A DNA stretch of 64,000 nt from an uncultured Clostridia bacterium (GCA_947166385.1 CAMVEB010000013.1:32791-96790); one strand, 5' to 3'. Positions 28,633 through 37,259 are shown, numbered from the stretch's first letter. The notes: a model not told the origin generated them from the sequence alone. Numbers and translations: made by a program.

Positions 28633-29684
28633 TCTGGATCGGCCTCCTTGTTCTCTTCGACTCTGTCCTCCACTTTTTGATCTGGCTCTTCCGGCTTAAC
28701 CGGTTCGTCAACCATTGTTTCCGGTGGGGTTAAAATCACTTCTTCTGCCTCATCCGGCAGTGTAAAAGATCCCGACTTATCTGTTTTCTCAGCAGTTGTT
28801 TCTTCCGTTTTTGAGAAACTTTCAGGCGTCTCTGCAGCCAGATCCACCGGAGGCAGTGGCATAATGCACGGTTCCTCCTGAGTGCTGAATAACCGCTGGT
28901 GTAATGGTCGGTCATCATCCTCCTCGATCTCGTTTTTCAGATTCTCTGCAGCAGCCATGGCTGCCGCAGCAGCCGCAGCTTCACTCTGTGCAGGTGTTTC
29001 CTCTGCTGCCAGTTCAACCGGATTCTCTTTCTGTTCCGATGTCTGAATCTCTTCTGAAGTCGATTCTTCCGCCGGTATATTTTCTTTTTGTTCGGCTCCC
29101 CGGGGAAGTAACATATTCGCAGGCCCATCAATCAGGAAGGGGGCATCTTTGGCATCCTCTCCAGATGCCTCGATCTGAATCCGAATGGCTTTCACTTCCA
29201 CACCGCTGCAGGCAGTAACATACTGCTTAATCTGTTTCTGCAGGTTATCCACCGTCAGTGGAATGCTAATCCCGCCGGCAATCACACCGTTGATCCGAAT
29301 CAGCAGTCCTTCCCGCATGTTTTCCATTCGGATACGTTCCGATTTGATCTCGGGATGCATATCGAGGCATTTTTTTACCATACTCTCCAGCGTATCCAGG
29401 GATATAGCAAGTTCCCCGTTTTCCATCCGCTGTCGGATAAACTTATCCTTCCGTCCATGATGGCGGAAAAGCAGCAGGAAACAGTAAATACCGAGCAAAA
29501 GCAGGAACAGCGCGATAGCACCGATAACAATCTTGGCTGTTGTTGATGTCCTGCTAAGCTGTTGTTCGGTAAAACCGATGATGTTTTTCCCAAAGAAAAC
29601 CTGACAGACAAGTCCCGTGCAACCGGCAATCAGAATAATGCCCGCCACGGCAACCAGAATCCGATCCAGAATCTTGATTCGCAT
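28629..29684 (-). CDS. amaP: Alkaline shock response membrane anchor protein AmaP, with long acidic tail
   Basis: Anchors Asp23 at the membrane in staphylococci. The first 190 residues match AmaP: two membrane helices (about 8-30 and 50-72) and a soluble domain with SLDTLESMVKKCLDMHPEIK and TACSGVEVKAIRIQIEA. Family members are usually near 180-200 aa; here about 150 residues of Glu/Pro/Thr/Ala-rich, low-complexity sequence follow, probably disordered. It lies 79 bases after asp23 with a hairpin between. Confidence 0.85.
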   Translation of the reverse strand: MRIKILDRILVAVAGIILIAGCTGLVCQVFFGKNIIGFTEQQLSRTSTTAKIVIGAIALFLLLLGIYCFLLLFRHHGRKDKFIRQRMENGELAISLDTLESMVKKCLDMHPEIKSERIRMENMREGLLIRINGVIAGGISIPLTVDNLQKQIKQYVTACSGVEVKAIRIQIEASGEDAKDAPFLIDGPANMLLPRGAEQKENIPAEESTSEEIQTSEQKENPVELAAEETPAQSEAAAAAAAMAAAENLKNEIEEDDDRPLHQRLFSTQEEPCIMPLPPVDLAAETPESFSKTEETTAEKTDKSGSFTLPDEAEEVILTPPETMVDEPVKPEEPDQKVEDRVEENKEADPE

Positions 29685-29703
29685 CGCTTTGCCCCTCCGT
29701 AGC

Positions 29704-29735
29704 CCTCTGTCCCTGAAAAGTCAGAAAGACAGAGG
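29704..29735. repeat. Intercistronic hairpin between asp23 and amaP
   Basis: CCTCTGTC (29704-29711) and GACAGAGG (29728-29735) form a perfect eight-base stem. No U-run follows on the minus strand. It may act as an mRNA processing or stability element that lets asp23 be made in excess of the rest of the operon. Confidence 0.5.
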
Positions 29736-29763
29736 ATAAATCCCCTGTCAAAAACATGAATGA

Positions 29764-30354
29764 TTAAGGTTCAGGCTTCTCCTCTTCCGGCTTTGCTTCA
29801 GTTGGTTTTTTGCTCCGGGTGTTCCTGGCCTTGGCAGGCTTCGGCGGGATCTCTTCCTCCAGCTTGGTTTCAGTCGTTTTTTCTTCTGCCTTCTGGATGG
29901 GTTCTTCTTCCACCTGGGTATTCCCCGCTTCTAGCGCGGCGCTGGCCGCTCCGGACTGCAGCAGCTTGTTCTCCTGTTCAAAGCTGACACCTTGAACATG
30001 TACATCCACACGTACCACGTGAAGCCCGGTCATGGATTCAATCGCTTTACGCACGTTCTCCTGCGCGTCCATGGCAGCGCGCTGGATGGGTGTGCCGTAT
30101 TCGACAATTACATACAGATCCACCGCTGCTTCTTCTGTCCCGATTTCCACCTTTACACCTTTTGTCACATTACGGTTTTTGCTCAGAATATTACCGCTCA
30201 CAGAGCACATGCCCGCAATGCCTTCTACTTCATCGGCGGCAAGCCCTGCAATGATGGCAACCACCTCATTTGCATATGTCACCTTGGTAGAAGGGGTCAG
30301 ATCCTCTTCCACGTTCAGAGGCAGAGTGCTGCTTGGATCTTTTTTTCCGGCCAT
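29764..30354 (-). CDS. asp23: Asp23/Gls24 family envelope stress protein
   Basis: Abundant membrane-associated stress protein. The 196-aa product has the Asp23 core at about residues 20-120: VTYANEVVAIIAGLAADEVEGIAGM, GVKVEIGTEEAAVDLYVIVEYGTPI and the IESMTGLHVVRVDVHVQGV ending, quoted here in parts. A Glu/Lys/Pro-rich tail of about 70 residues follows. The start is ATG 30354 (MAGKKDPSS) with GGAGG eight bases upstream. It heads the large unit that runs through nusB, folD, xseAB and ispA to thiI. Confidence 0.9.
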   Translation of the reverse strand: MAGKKDPSSTLPLNVEEDLTPSTKVTYANEVVAIIAGLAADEVEGIAGMCSVSGNILSKNRNVTKGVKVEIGTEEAAVDLYVIVEYGTPIQRAAMDAQENVRKAIESMTGLHVVRVDVHVQGVSFEQENKLLQSGAASAALEAGNTQVEEEPIQKAEEKTTETKLEEEIPPKPAKARNTRSKKPTEAKPEEEKPEP

Positions 30355-30395
30355 TGAATCTTCCTCCTTGTAACTGGGAAACATCAATCTCAGTA

Positions 30396-30424
30396 ATTAT
30401 ACCAGATTTACACATCCTTGACAA
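30396..30424 (-). promoter_or_regulatory. Promoter of the asp23-nusB-ispA-thiI unit
   Basis: TTGTCA (30424-30419), 17-base spacer, TATAAT (30401-30396) on the minus strand. It lies between the aspS stop and asp23. The sequence fits the housekeeping sigma factor; no sigma-B-like site was seen. Confidence 0.75.
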
Positions 30425-30443
30425 CGTTCCGCGAAAATCCCGA

Positions 30444-32216
30444 TTATTTCTCGTCTTCCACGATCCGGATATGCAGTTCTTCCAGCTGGTGGTTCTCCAC
30501 TTTTCCCGGTGCGCCCATCATAACATCCTGGGCATTTTTGTTCATCGGAAAAGGAATAACTTCCCGGATAGAATCCTCACCAGCCAGCAGCATTACCATC
30601 CGATCCACACCAGGAGCAATACCTGCATGTGGCGGAGCGCCGTAACAAAACGCATTATACATAGCTGGGAATTTGGCCTTGACATCCTCTTCGCCCAATC
30701 GCACCATCTCAAATGCCTTAATCATAATCTCGGGATCATGGTTCCGCACTGCACCGGAAGAAAGCTCCACCCCGTTGCATACCAGGTCATATTGGAAAGC
30801 AGTAATATCCAAAGGATCTGTCTCCCCGCGGGAGGCCGCGTTCAGAACATCCAGCCCGCCGTTTGGCATGGAAAATGGATTATGGCAGAATTCAAGTTCA
30901 CCGCTTTCCTCACCGATTTCGTACATCGGAAAATCAACGATCCAGCAGAACTCGTACTTTTCTTCTTCCATATGGTTCGGACAAAGCTCGCCAAGCTTGC
31001 GGATCAGGACGCCAGCTGTTTTCTGGGCCGCACTCTTTTTTCCTGCCGCCACCGCAACAAACGTATTCGGCCGCAAATTCAGCATATGGATGATATCTTC
31101 CTTCTTTTCCTGAAGAAATTTTGCAATTCCGCCGCTCAATTCACCCTTCTCATCCAATTTGAACCAATATGCTTTGTTGCCGCTGATCACTTCCGCTTCC
31201 GCACAAAGCTTGTCTATCTGTTTGCGCGTCGCTGTGAAATCTGTCACCGGTACCGCTTTAATGAAATTCCCCGCAAAGGGTTCGAAACCGCAGTCTCTCA
31301 GAAGGACAGTGACATCCGTTACCGTCAGATCAATCCTCAGATCTGGCTTGTCCGTTCCATACACTTCCATCGCTTCGAGGTATGGGATCCGGCGGAAGGG
31401 AGCGGTGGATGCCGTATGATACTTGCCATATTTTGCAAACACAGGCGGCAGTACGTCCTCCATTACAGCAAAAACATCCTCTTGGGAGGCAAAAGCCATC
31501 TCCATATCCAACTGATAGAATTCTCCCGGGCTCCGATCTCCACGGGCATCCTCATCACGGAAGCACGGAGCAATCTGGAAATAGCGATCAAACCCGCTCG
31601 TCATCAGCAGCTGCTTGAACTGTTGCGGCGCCTGCGGCAGTGCATAGAACATGCCGGGATGTTTCCGTGCCGGAACCAGGTAGTCCCGGGCGCCTTCCGG
31701 GGAGGAAGCTGTCAGGATTGGCGTCGTGATTTCAAGGAAACCATGTTCTGTCATAGCCTGGCGCAATGCCGAAACCACCTGACAGCGCAGAATGATATTC
31801 TTCTTCACATCCGGATTCCGCAGATCCAGGTACCGGTACTTCAGGCGAATGCTTTCATCCGCTTCCCGGCTGCGGCTGATTTGAAATGGAAGTGCGTTGT
31901 AGCGACATTTTCCCAATACCTCTACGCTGTCAGGAACCACTTCAATATCACCCGTATCCATCTTCGAATTCTTGTTGTCACGCTCCCGGACCTTTCCAGT
32001 CACGGAAACAACACTTTCCTTGTTCAGGTTCAGAAAAATATTCAGGATCTTTTCATCCTCAGCTACCAGTTGCGTACTACCATAGAAATCGCGAAGCACA
32101 ATAAATGCCAGGTTTCCGCTTACTTCCCGGACATTCTCCACCCATCCGCTGAGGCGGACTTCTTCTCCGGCGTTTTCCAGTCGGAGCTCATTGCAGGTAT
32201 GTGTTCTGTTCTGCAT
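30444..32216 (-). CDS. aspS: Aspartyl-tRNA synthetase
   Basis: Class IIb synthetase. The 590-aa protein has an N-terminal OB-fold anticodon domain (VRLSGWVENVREVSGNLAFI then VLRDFYG), the catalytic core with motif 2 around FRDEDARGDRSPGEFYQLDME, the bacterial GAD insertion domain (residues about 285-420), and motif 3 GVDRMVMLLAG. The insertion and length identify the bacterial type. AGGAGAGACAGGAAA precedes the ATG. It follows hisS by 18 bases, a common pairing in Firmicutes. No T-box leader was seen for this pair. Confidence 0.97.
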   Translation of the reverse strand: MQNRTHTCNELRLENAGEEVRLSGWVENVREVSGNLAFIVLRDFYGSTQLVAEDEKILNIFLNLNKESVVSVTGKVRERDNKNSKMDTGDIEVVPDSVEVLGKCRYNALPFQISRSREADESIRLKYRYLDLRNPDVKKNIILRCQVVSALRQAMTEHGFLEITTPILTASSPEGARDYLVPARKHPGMFYALPQAPQQFKQLLMTSGFDRYFQIAPCFRDEDARGDRSPGEFYQLDMEMAFASQEDVFAVMEDVLPPVFAKYGKYHTASTAPFRRIPYLEAMEVYGTDKPDLRIDLTVTDVTVLLRDCGFEPFAGNFIKAVPVTDFTATRKQIDKLCAEAEVISGNKAYWFKLDEKGELSGGIAKFLQEKKEDIIHMLNLRPNTFVAVAAGKKSAAQKTAGVLIRKLGELCPNHMEEEKYEFCWIVDFPMYEIGEESGELEFCHNPFSMPNGGLDVLNAASRGETDPLDITAFQYDLVCNGVELSSGAVRNHDPEIMIKAFEMVRLGEEDVKAKFPAMYNAFCYGAPPHAGIAPGVDRMVMLLAGEDSIREVIPFPMNKNAQDVMMGAPGKVENHQLEELHIRIVEDEK

Positions 32217-32234
32217 TTTCCTGTCTCTCCTTTT

Positions 32235-33497
32235 TTATCTGAGCATACTACGGATGACCGAACACGCTTCCTGTACAGGCGCAGTGCATTCCTCACCGCC
32301 TGCCATGGATTTGATTTTCACCATTCCGTTCTCTGCTTCTTCATCACCGATAATGGCGGTCAACTGAGTTCCGGTTTTATTGGCATATTTAAACTGGGCT
32401 TTCAGGCTTCGACCACAGTGATCGAGATCTGCACGTATTCCATCCGCGCGAAGCATCTGTACCAGTTTGAATGCGTGCGGACGATTCGCTCCCATGTAAG
32501 TAACAAACACCTCATACCATGGATCCTTTGGGATTCCGGCACCATCGCTGTCCAACAGCATCAGTACCCGTTCCAGCCCCATACCAAAACCGACAGCGGG
32601 AATATCCTGATCCCCTATTTCTGCCACAAGATTGTCATACCTTCCCCCACCGCAAACTGTCAGCTTTCCATCCTTCGTCTCTGTAATCAGCTCAAACACT
32701 GTCTTCGTATAGTAATCCAACCCTCGGACAATCCGACTGTTCACACGGTACGGAATCCCAGCTTGGTCCAGGCAGTCCTGCAACTCTTCGAAATGTTTGC
32801 GGCACTCATCGCACAAAAGATCCAGCATGCTTGGAGCGTCCCGGGTAATCTCCTGGCATTTTTTTTCTTTGCAATCCAGCACCCGCAATGGATTCCTATC
32901 GAACCGTTCCCTGCATGTATCACACATCTGACCAATCCTCTCCCCGAGGAATTCTTTGAGTCGGGTATGATACACGGGACGGCATTTCGGACATCCGATA
33001 CTGTTGATCTCCACGCTGAGGTTCTTGATCCCAAGGTCCTGCAGTAGGTGGTACGCCAGTAGGATCAGTTCCGCATCAGCCGTCGCTTCCTTTGCGCCGA
33101 AACACTCTAATCCGAACTGGTGATGCTCCCGCAGGCGCCCACTCTGGGGATTTTCATACCGGAAAATCGGCGCGTTGAGGTAATACATCTTACAGGGCAG
33201 CGGCTCCGCGTACAGATTGTGCTCCAGGAAACACCGGACTGCTCCCGCGGTACCTTCCGGCTTCAGCGTAATAGAGCGGTCTCCCTTGTCCTTGAAAGTA
33301 TACATCTCTTTCTGAACGATATCGGTTGTATCTCCCACACCGCGCAGGAAAAGCTCCGTATGTTCAAACACGGGGGTTCGAACCTCACGATATCCTGCTA
33401 GCGCAGCTGCCTTCCTCATGCTTGCTTCCAGATACTGCCAGCGATAGCTCTCCGCTGGCAGTACATCCTTTGTTCCCCGGGGGGCTTGTGTCAGCAT
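32235..33497 (-). CDS. hisS: Histidyl-tRNA synthetase
   Basis: Class IIa synthetase charging tRNA-His. The 420-aa protein opens with PRGTKDVLPAESYRWQYLE, then motif 1 region REVRTPVFEHTELF, motif 2 YYLNAPIFRYENPQSGRLREHHQF (in parts), and the two HisA motifs: RGLDYYTKTVFELI and GGGRYDNLVAEIG. The C-terminal anticodon-binding domain follows. GGAGG is six bases before the ATG. Confidence 0.97.
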   Translation of the reverse strand: MLTQAPRGTKDVLPAESYRWQYLEASMRKAAALAGYREVRTPVFEHTELFLRGVGDTTDIVQKEMYTFKDKGDRSITLKPEGTAGAVRCFLEHNLYAEPLPCKMYYLNAPIFRYENPQSGRLREHHQFGLECFGAKEATADAELILLAYHLLQDLGIKNLSVEINSIGCPKCRPVYHTRLKEFLGERIGQMCDTCRERFDRNPLRVLDCKEKKCQEITRDAPSMLDLLCDECRKHFEELQDCLDQAGIPYRVNSRIVRGLDYYTKTVFELITETKDGKLTVCGGGRYDNLVAEIGDQDIPAVGFGMGLERVLMLLDSDGAGIPKDPWYEVFVTYMGANRPHAFKLVQMLRADGIRADLDHCGRSLKAQFKYANKTGTQLTAIIGDEEAENGMVKIKSMAGGEECTAPVQEACSVIRSMLR

Positions 33498-33531
33498 AAC
33501 AATCCTCCATTCATTCAGTCGTAACTAAATA

Positions 33532-33561
33532 ATTATATCATATTATTGCTATCCTGTACAA
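33532..33561 (-). promoter_or_regulatory. Promoter of hisS-aspS
   Basis: TTGTAC (33561-33556), 18-base spacer ending TGA, TATAAT (33537-33532). The leader to the hisS ATG is short, about 30 bases, so there is no room for a T-box. Confidence 0.7.
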
Positions 33562-33607
33562 GCGTCCAAATCTTTGCTTCAGATCTTTTTGATCCCGGCT
33601 TTCTCTC

Positions 33608-33651
33608 GAAAGACATCAATCCGCTGACTTTGCAGCGGATTGATGTCTTTC
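33608..33651. terminator. Perfect 19-base-pair hairpin downstream of the Gfo/Idh gene
   Basis: Arms at 33608-33626 and 33633-33651 are perfectly complementary around a six-base loop. It lies 69 bases past the oxidoreductase stop and upstream of the hisS promoter. On the minus strand there is no U-run after it; on the plus strand TTTCATTTTC follows, but no plus-strand gene ends here. It could act as an insulator or transcript end stabiliser; terminator is the nearest label. Confidence 0.5.
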
Positions 33652-33720
33652 ATTTTCACCAACATCATGTACAGGAAAATCACGAACAGTAAATACCAGC
33701 AATTTACGATCCGTTTTAAT

Positions 33721-34875
33721 TCAATAACTTCCTTCCGTGGAAATGGTTACATCTCGTTCCTCCTTGTTGCGGGAGTTTTTGCATCTTTCATTCAGCAACT
33801 GCAGGAAAAGCTCCTCATCAATAGGGAGCGATACAGGTTTTCCGAGCCACGAGGACAAATGCATGGCGTTGGAGAGCATCAGGCCGCGAATGCCTTCCCT
33901 GCCATCCGCTATCAGCGGTTCATCACGTAAAATATGTGCTGCGAATGCATTCAACACCGCCGGATGCTGTGGATTCTGTCCATCTGTTTCCATGGTCATT
34001 TTTTTACACTCTGGTTTCCGGAATCCTTCAGTGCACGTCGAACACCAGATTCGCTCATCCATCTCATTTCGCCAGAATGTTAGTTTGTCTTCCTCACAAA
34101 CCAGTTTCCCGAGTGTACCGGTCACTTCAAGCCGGTTTGTTCCCGGCGCGTCGCCTGTGGTCGTAACAAACACACCGGTGGCACCATTTTCAAACTCCAG
34201 GAAAGCGGTGACATCATCTTCCACTTCGATATCATGCCACTTACCTTCCAGGCAGTTTGCCTGTACCCGAACTGGCAGGCCAAACAGCCATTGAAGCAGA
34301 TCCAACTGGTGTGGACATTGGTTCAGCAGCACGCCGCCGCCTTCCCCGTTCCAAGTAGCGCGCCAGGCACCTGAATCATAGTAGAACTGGGTTCTGTACC
34401 AGTCTGTGATCAACCAGTTTATCCGTTTGATTTCACCCAATTCACCCCGGCCAATCATTTCCTTCAATTTTCGATAGACACAATTGGTCCGTTGATTAAA
34501 CATCATCCCGAAAGTCAGTTCCGGGTGGCGATCGGCCGCCGCAATCATTTCCCGAACCTGCAGTGTATAGACACCCGCAGGTTTTTCACACATAACATGA
34601 AGGCCGTGCTCAAAGCAAGAGATCGCAAGCGGAGGATGTTGATAATGTGGAACCGAAATCAGTACCGCATCACAAACCCCCGATGCGATCAGTTCTTCAC
34701 CTTCCTCAAAAATCTGAACGTCCGGCAGATGATCCTCGGCCCATTTCCTCCGGGATTCCCGGCGATCTGCCACTGCAGTCAGTTTCAGATCCGGACACTT
34801 TCCTGCCAGTATATTCTCCGCATGCGCAGTACCTATATTTCCTACTCCTATAATCCCAAAGCGAACTTTCTCCAT
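33721..34875 (-). CDS. Gfo/Idh/MocA family oxidoreductase
   Basis: Probable NAD(P)-dependent sugar or inositol dehydrogenase. The 384-aa protein has an N-terminal Rossmann fold with FGIIGVGNIGTAHAENIL and the EKP motif in HVMCEKPAGV, whose lysine acts in catalysis, and a C-terminal alpha/beta domain with NQCPHQLDLLQWLFGLP. The substrate cannot be told from sequence. ATG 34875 has GGAG nine bases upstream and is preferred to 34893. It stands alone between two terminator-like hairpins. Confidence 0.88.
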   Translation of the reverse strand: MEKVRFGIIGVGNIGTAHAENILAGKCPDLKLTAVADRRESRRKWAEDHLPDVQIFEEGEELIASGVCDAVLISVPHYQHPPLAISCFEHGLHVMCEKPAGVYTLQVREMIAAADRHPELTFGMMFNQRTNCVYRKLKEMIGRGELGEIKRINWLITDWYRTQFYYDSGAWRATWNGEGGGVLLNQCPHQLDLLQWLFGLPVRVQANCLEGKWHDIEVEDDVTAFLEFENGATGVFVTTTGDAPGTNRLEVTGTLGKLVCEEDKLTFWRNEMDERIWCSTCTEGFRKPECKKMTMETDGQNPQHPAVLNAFAAHILRDEPLIADGREGIRGLMLSNAMHLSSWLGKPVSLPIDEELFLQLLNERCKNSRNKEERDVTISTEGSY

Positions 34876-34912
34876 GATTACTGTCTCCTTCATATCATAT
34901 TTTTATATAAAA

Positions 34913-34947
34913 ACAGCCTCGCTGAGATGAAGAACCGGAGCGGGGCA
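34913..34947 (-). terminator. Probable terminator of the SH3/peptidoglycan-binding gene
   Basis: On the minus strand GCCCCGC pairs with GCGAGGC (one mismatch) around a 17-base loop, followed by TGTTTTTATA. It begins about 20 bases after the stop of the gene at 34968. Confidence 0.55.
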
Positions 34948-34967
34948 GTTGATCCATATGACTTGTT

Positions 34968-35945
34968 CTACCAGGTAGCATGCATGGCCTGGGCAACGCA
35001 CTTCTGGTGCATTTTATCCACTTTTTGCGAACAATGAGTCTTGCTCCCGTAGAAATGTACACAGAAATGACCGTCAAACCCATTGTTGCTGATAGTCTGG
35101 GTTCCATGTGGCATTCCGTTAATCGATGCCGCATAGACATGGCCGTTATACTTCACCAGGACAGCTCTTCTCTTCCAGCTCCAGTGCCCGTAAAGCTTTT
35201 TCATTACTGCTGTATCTGACCGGGTTAACGGCTCGGCATCAATGTGATTGGCTCCGCTCCAGCGTTTAACGGTAAACACTTTACCGGTTTTTACATCCTT
35301 TATTTTAAAAACCGCGCCTTTGGGGATTTTTTTGCTTCCTCCGTGGAACCAGTCTAGCCGTTCTGTCTTGTAACCTCCGTCGGAAGAGGACGAGCTTCCG
35401 GCAGCAGCCTTCTTTGCGCTTTTGCTGTTCAGTTTTGCCAACGTTTTTGCATTAACTTTCCCTGTTACAGACAAACCGTTGCGCTTTTGGAACGCTTTGA
35501 CAGCGTTTTTTGTTCCACTGCCGTAATCCCCGTCCACACTGCTCAGGTATCCAAGTGTTTTTAATCTTCTCTGAACCTTACGGACTGCATCCCCATAATC
35601 CCCTGGGCCGCAAGTTCCGTCAGAAGATGTCGTTGCTTTCTTGGATGACTTGCTATTCTTTCCGGAGGAACTGCCAGAGGAACTGGCACGGATATATTTC
35701 TTGGCAACATAACCGATTTTTCCGCTGTATTTTATCTTGTACCAGCTGCCAGAGGTGCCCAGGATAGTTACCTGCTTTCCGGATCGCAGGACAGCTACCA
35801 CACTGCTGTTCAATGAAGCGGTTTTCCTCATATTCAGGGAAGACGCTGTGACCGTACCGGTTTGGGCCAGAGCAGAAACGATCGGAATCAGACAAAGGAG
35901 CAGCAAGATCAGAATGGCAATATGCCATTTCATTCGTTTCTTCAT
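34968..35945 (-). CDS. Secreted SH3 and peptidoglycan-binding domain protein with Cys/His-rich C-terminus
   Basis: The 325-aa protein has a signal peptide (MKKRMKWHIAILILLLLCLI, cleavage likely after ALAQ), a bacterial SH3 domain (about residues 30-85: NMRKTASLNSSVVAVLRSG), a Ser/Lys-rich linker, a PG_binding_1 repeat (GDAVRKVQRRLKTLGYL, DGDYGSGTKNAVKAFQKRNG), a second Ser-rich linker, and a C-terminal part of about 130 residues ending HFCVHFYGSKTHCSQKVDKM and HQKC. The last part has several His and three Cys and looks like an undescribed wall-associated module. The ATG at 35945 has AGGAG about 15 bases away, which is long. It acts outside the membrane, probably on or at the wall. Confidence 0.82.
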   Translation of the reverse strand: MKKRMKWHIAILILLLLCLIPIVSALAQTGTVTASSLNMRKTASLNSSVVAVLRSGKQVTILGTSGSWYKIKYSGKIGYVAKKYIRASSSGSSSGKNSKSSKKATTSSDGTCGPGDYGDAVRKVQRRLKTLGYLSSVDGDYGSGTKNAVKAFQKRNGLSVTGKVNAKTLAKLNSKSAKKAAAGSSSSSDGGYKTERLDWFHGGSKKIPKGAVFKIKDVKTGKVFTVKRWSGANHIDAEPLTRSDTAVMKKLYGHWSWKRRAVLVKYNGHVYAASINGMPHGTQTISNNGFDGHFCVHFYGSKTHCSQKVDKMHQKCVAQAMHATW

Positions 35946-35986
35946 AGTGAAAAAACGCCATCTCCTTTCTCTGGTCATTCACCGTC

Positions 35987-36015
35987 ATTTTATTACTGTT
36001 ATATTACGATGTCAA
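35987..36015 (-). promoter_or_regulatory. Promoter of the SH3/peptidoglycan-binding gene
   Basis: TTGACA (36015-36010), 17-base spacer, TAAAAT (35992-35987). Beyond it, 36016-36125 is AT-rich and holds an inverted repeat ATTCTTAA/TTAAGAAT (36020-36027/36045-36052) of unknown role. Confidence 0.7.
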
Positions 36016-36125
36016 CATAATTCTTAATAATTTATTTCTATTTGTTAAGAATTAACTTTCTCATTCGGCATTAGTCTCAATAAACAAGAAACAATTCAGA
36101 ATTTAAAAACCTCATCCAAATAACG

Positions 36126-36154
36126 TTGACATGCCTCATTATTTGTGGTATCAT
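36126..36154 (+). promoter_or_regulatory. Promoter of rplJ-rplL
   Basis: TTGACA (36126-36131), 17-base spacer, TATCAT (36149-36154). The start near 36161 leads directly into the L10 leader. Confidence 0.8.
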
Positions 36155-36170
36155 TGCAAAGGTTTTGAGA

Positions 36171-36236
36171 AACCAGTGCCGAAGACAGCCGGTACCGTTC
36201 ATGCGGTTTAAAGGGTTCACCCGCCTGCCGAGGTGT
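36171..36236 (+). promoter_or_regulatory. Ribosomal protein L10 leader
   Basis: The 5' leader contains AACCAGTGCCGAAGACAGCC and, 40 bases on, CCGCCTGCCGAGGTG, the two conserved halves of the Gram-positive L10 leader. The L10-L12 complex binds this RNA and represses its own operon. A terminator follows, so control is likely by attenuation. Confidence 0.85.
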
Positions 36237-36253
36237 AAGAGAACGTTTATTTT

Positions 36254-36286
36254 CCCTTGCGCCTGCACGCAAGGGTTTCTTTATTC
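36254..36286 (+). terminator. Attenuator in the rplJ leader
   Basis: CCCTTGCG (36254-36261) and CGCAAGGG (36268-36275) form an eight-base stem followed by TTTCTTTATT. It lies between the L10 leader and the rplJ ribosome site. Confidence 0.8.
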
Positions 36287-36313
36287 TGAACCGGACAGGA
36301 GGTGCGAAAGGAA

Positions 36314-36814
36314 ATGAGTAGCAATCTTGAAATTAAGAAACAGGTTGTCGCCGATATTGTTGAGAAACTGAAGAGTGCGGAATCCATGGTGATCTGTTCC
36401 TACAGTGGTCTGACTGTTGAGCAGGTAACCGCTCTGCGGAAACAGTGCCGTGAAAATGATGTACACTACTGTGTGTTAAAAAACCGTCTTGTTGCGCGTG
36501 CACTGAAGGAACTGAACATTGAAGGCCTTGATGCTCTGCTGGAGGGCCCCAATGCTTTCGTCTTCGGCGAAAAGGATGTAACCGCCGCCCCGAAGATCAT
36601 CTCGACTTTTATCGAGAAGAACAAGCTGACCTCCCTGGAAATCAAGGGTGGTCTGATGGGAACCGAAGTAATCGACATCGCGACCATCAAGGGTCTGGCT
36701 GCCACTCCCAGCCGCGAAGAACTGCTGGCCACGATGGTCGGATGCCTGGTATCTCCCGTATCCGGGTTGGTTGCCGTTCTCGAGCAGATCGCCGAGAAGA
36801 AGGAAGCCGCCTGA
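36314..36814 (+). CDS. rplJ: Ribosomal protein L10
   Basis: Forms the base of the ribosomal stalk and binds L7/L12 dimers. The 166-aa protein starts MSSNLEIKKQVVADIVEKLK and contains YSGLTVEQVTALRKQCREN, the LKNRLVARAL motif and a C-terminal helix for L12 binding (VSGLVAVLEQIAEKKEAA). The ORF is open from GTG 36302, but that codon overlaps AGGAGG; ATG 36314, 11 bases after AGGAGG, is the proper start. Upstream rplK-rplA are not adjacent. Confidence 0.97.
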   Translation: MSSNLEIKKQVVADIVEKLKSAESMVICSYSGLTVEQVTALRKQCRENDVHYCVLKNRLVARALKELNIEGLDALLEGPNAFVFGEKDVTAAPKIISTFIEKNKLTSLEIKGGLMGTEVIDIATIKGLAATPSREELLATMVGCLVSPVSGLVAVLEQIAEKKEAA

Positions 36815-36868
36815 TCCCCACTGCGGCATGACAGCCGCATAACCGAAAAATAATGGAGGATTATTTCA

Positions 36869-37243
36869 ATGACTAATCAGGAAATTCTCGAAGCAATTGA
36901 GTCTATGACATTGCTTCAGGTAAAAGAACTCGTTGATGAAATGAAAGAAAAGTTTGGCGTAACCGGCGCGATCGCCGTTGCCGGCGGCCCCGCTGCCGGT
37001 GGTGCTGCTGCCGCTGCTGAAGAAGAAAAGACCGAATTCGATGTCGTGCTGAAAGATGCCGGCTCCGAAAAGATTAAGGTCATCAAGGTTGTCCGTGAAG
37101 TCGTTTCCGGTCTGGGCCTGAAGGAAGCAAAAGACATTGTTGAGTCTGCTCCTAAGACCATCAAGGAAGCTGTCTCCAAGGAAGAAGCCGAGAAGATTGC
37201 TGAACAGTTCAAAGCTGTTGGCGCCACTGTAGAAATCAAATAA
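36869..37243 (+). CDS. rplL: Ribosomal protein L7/L12
   Basis: Stalk protein that recruits translation GTPases. The 124-aa protein has the N-terminal dimerisation helices ([20 protein letters not shown]), an Ala/Gly hinge, and the C-terminal domain with [20 protein letters not shown] and [25 protein letters not shown] stands nine bases before the ATG. A strong terminator follows, so rpoB is not in this operon. Confidence 0.98.
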   Translation: MTNQEILEAIESMTLLQVKELVDEMKEKFGVTGAIAVAGGPAAGGAAAAAEEEKTEFDVVLKDAGSEKIKVIKVVREVVSGLGLKEAKDIVESAPKTIKEAVSKEEAEKIAEQFKAVGATVEIK

Positions 37244-37259
37244 TTTCTTCAGTTTATTC

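Noticed and set aside
30333..33047. 904-aa plus-strand ORF opposite aspS and hisS
   Set aside because: It is a shadow of two unmistakable synthetase genes on the minus strand; no ribosome site, no known domain, composition typical of antisense reading.
33498..33720. T-box leader for hisS-aspS
   Set aside because: No AGGGTGG-type sequence; the promoter lies only about 35 bases before the start.
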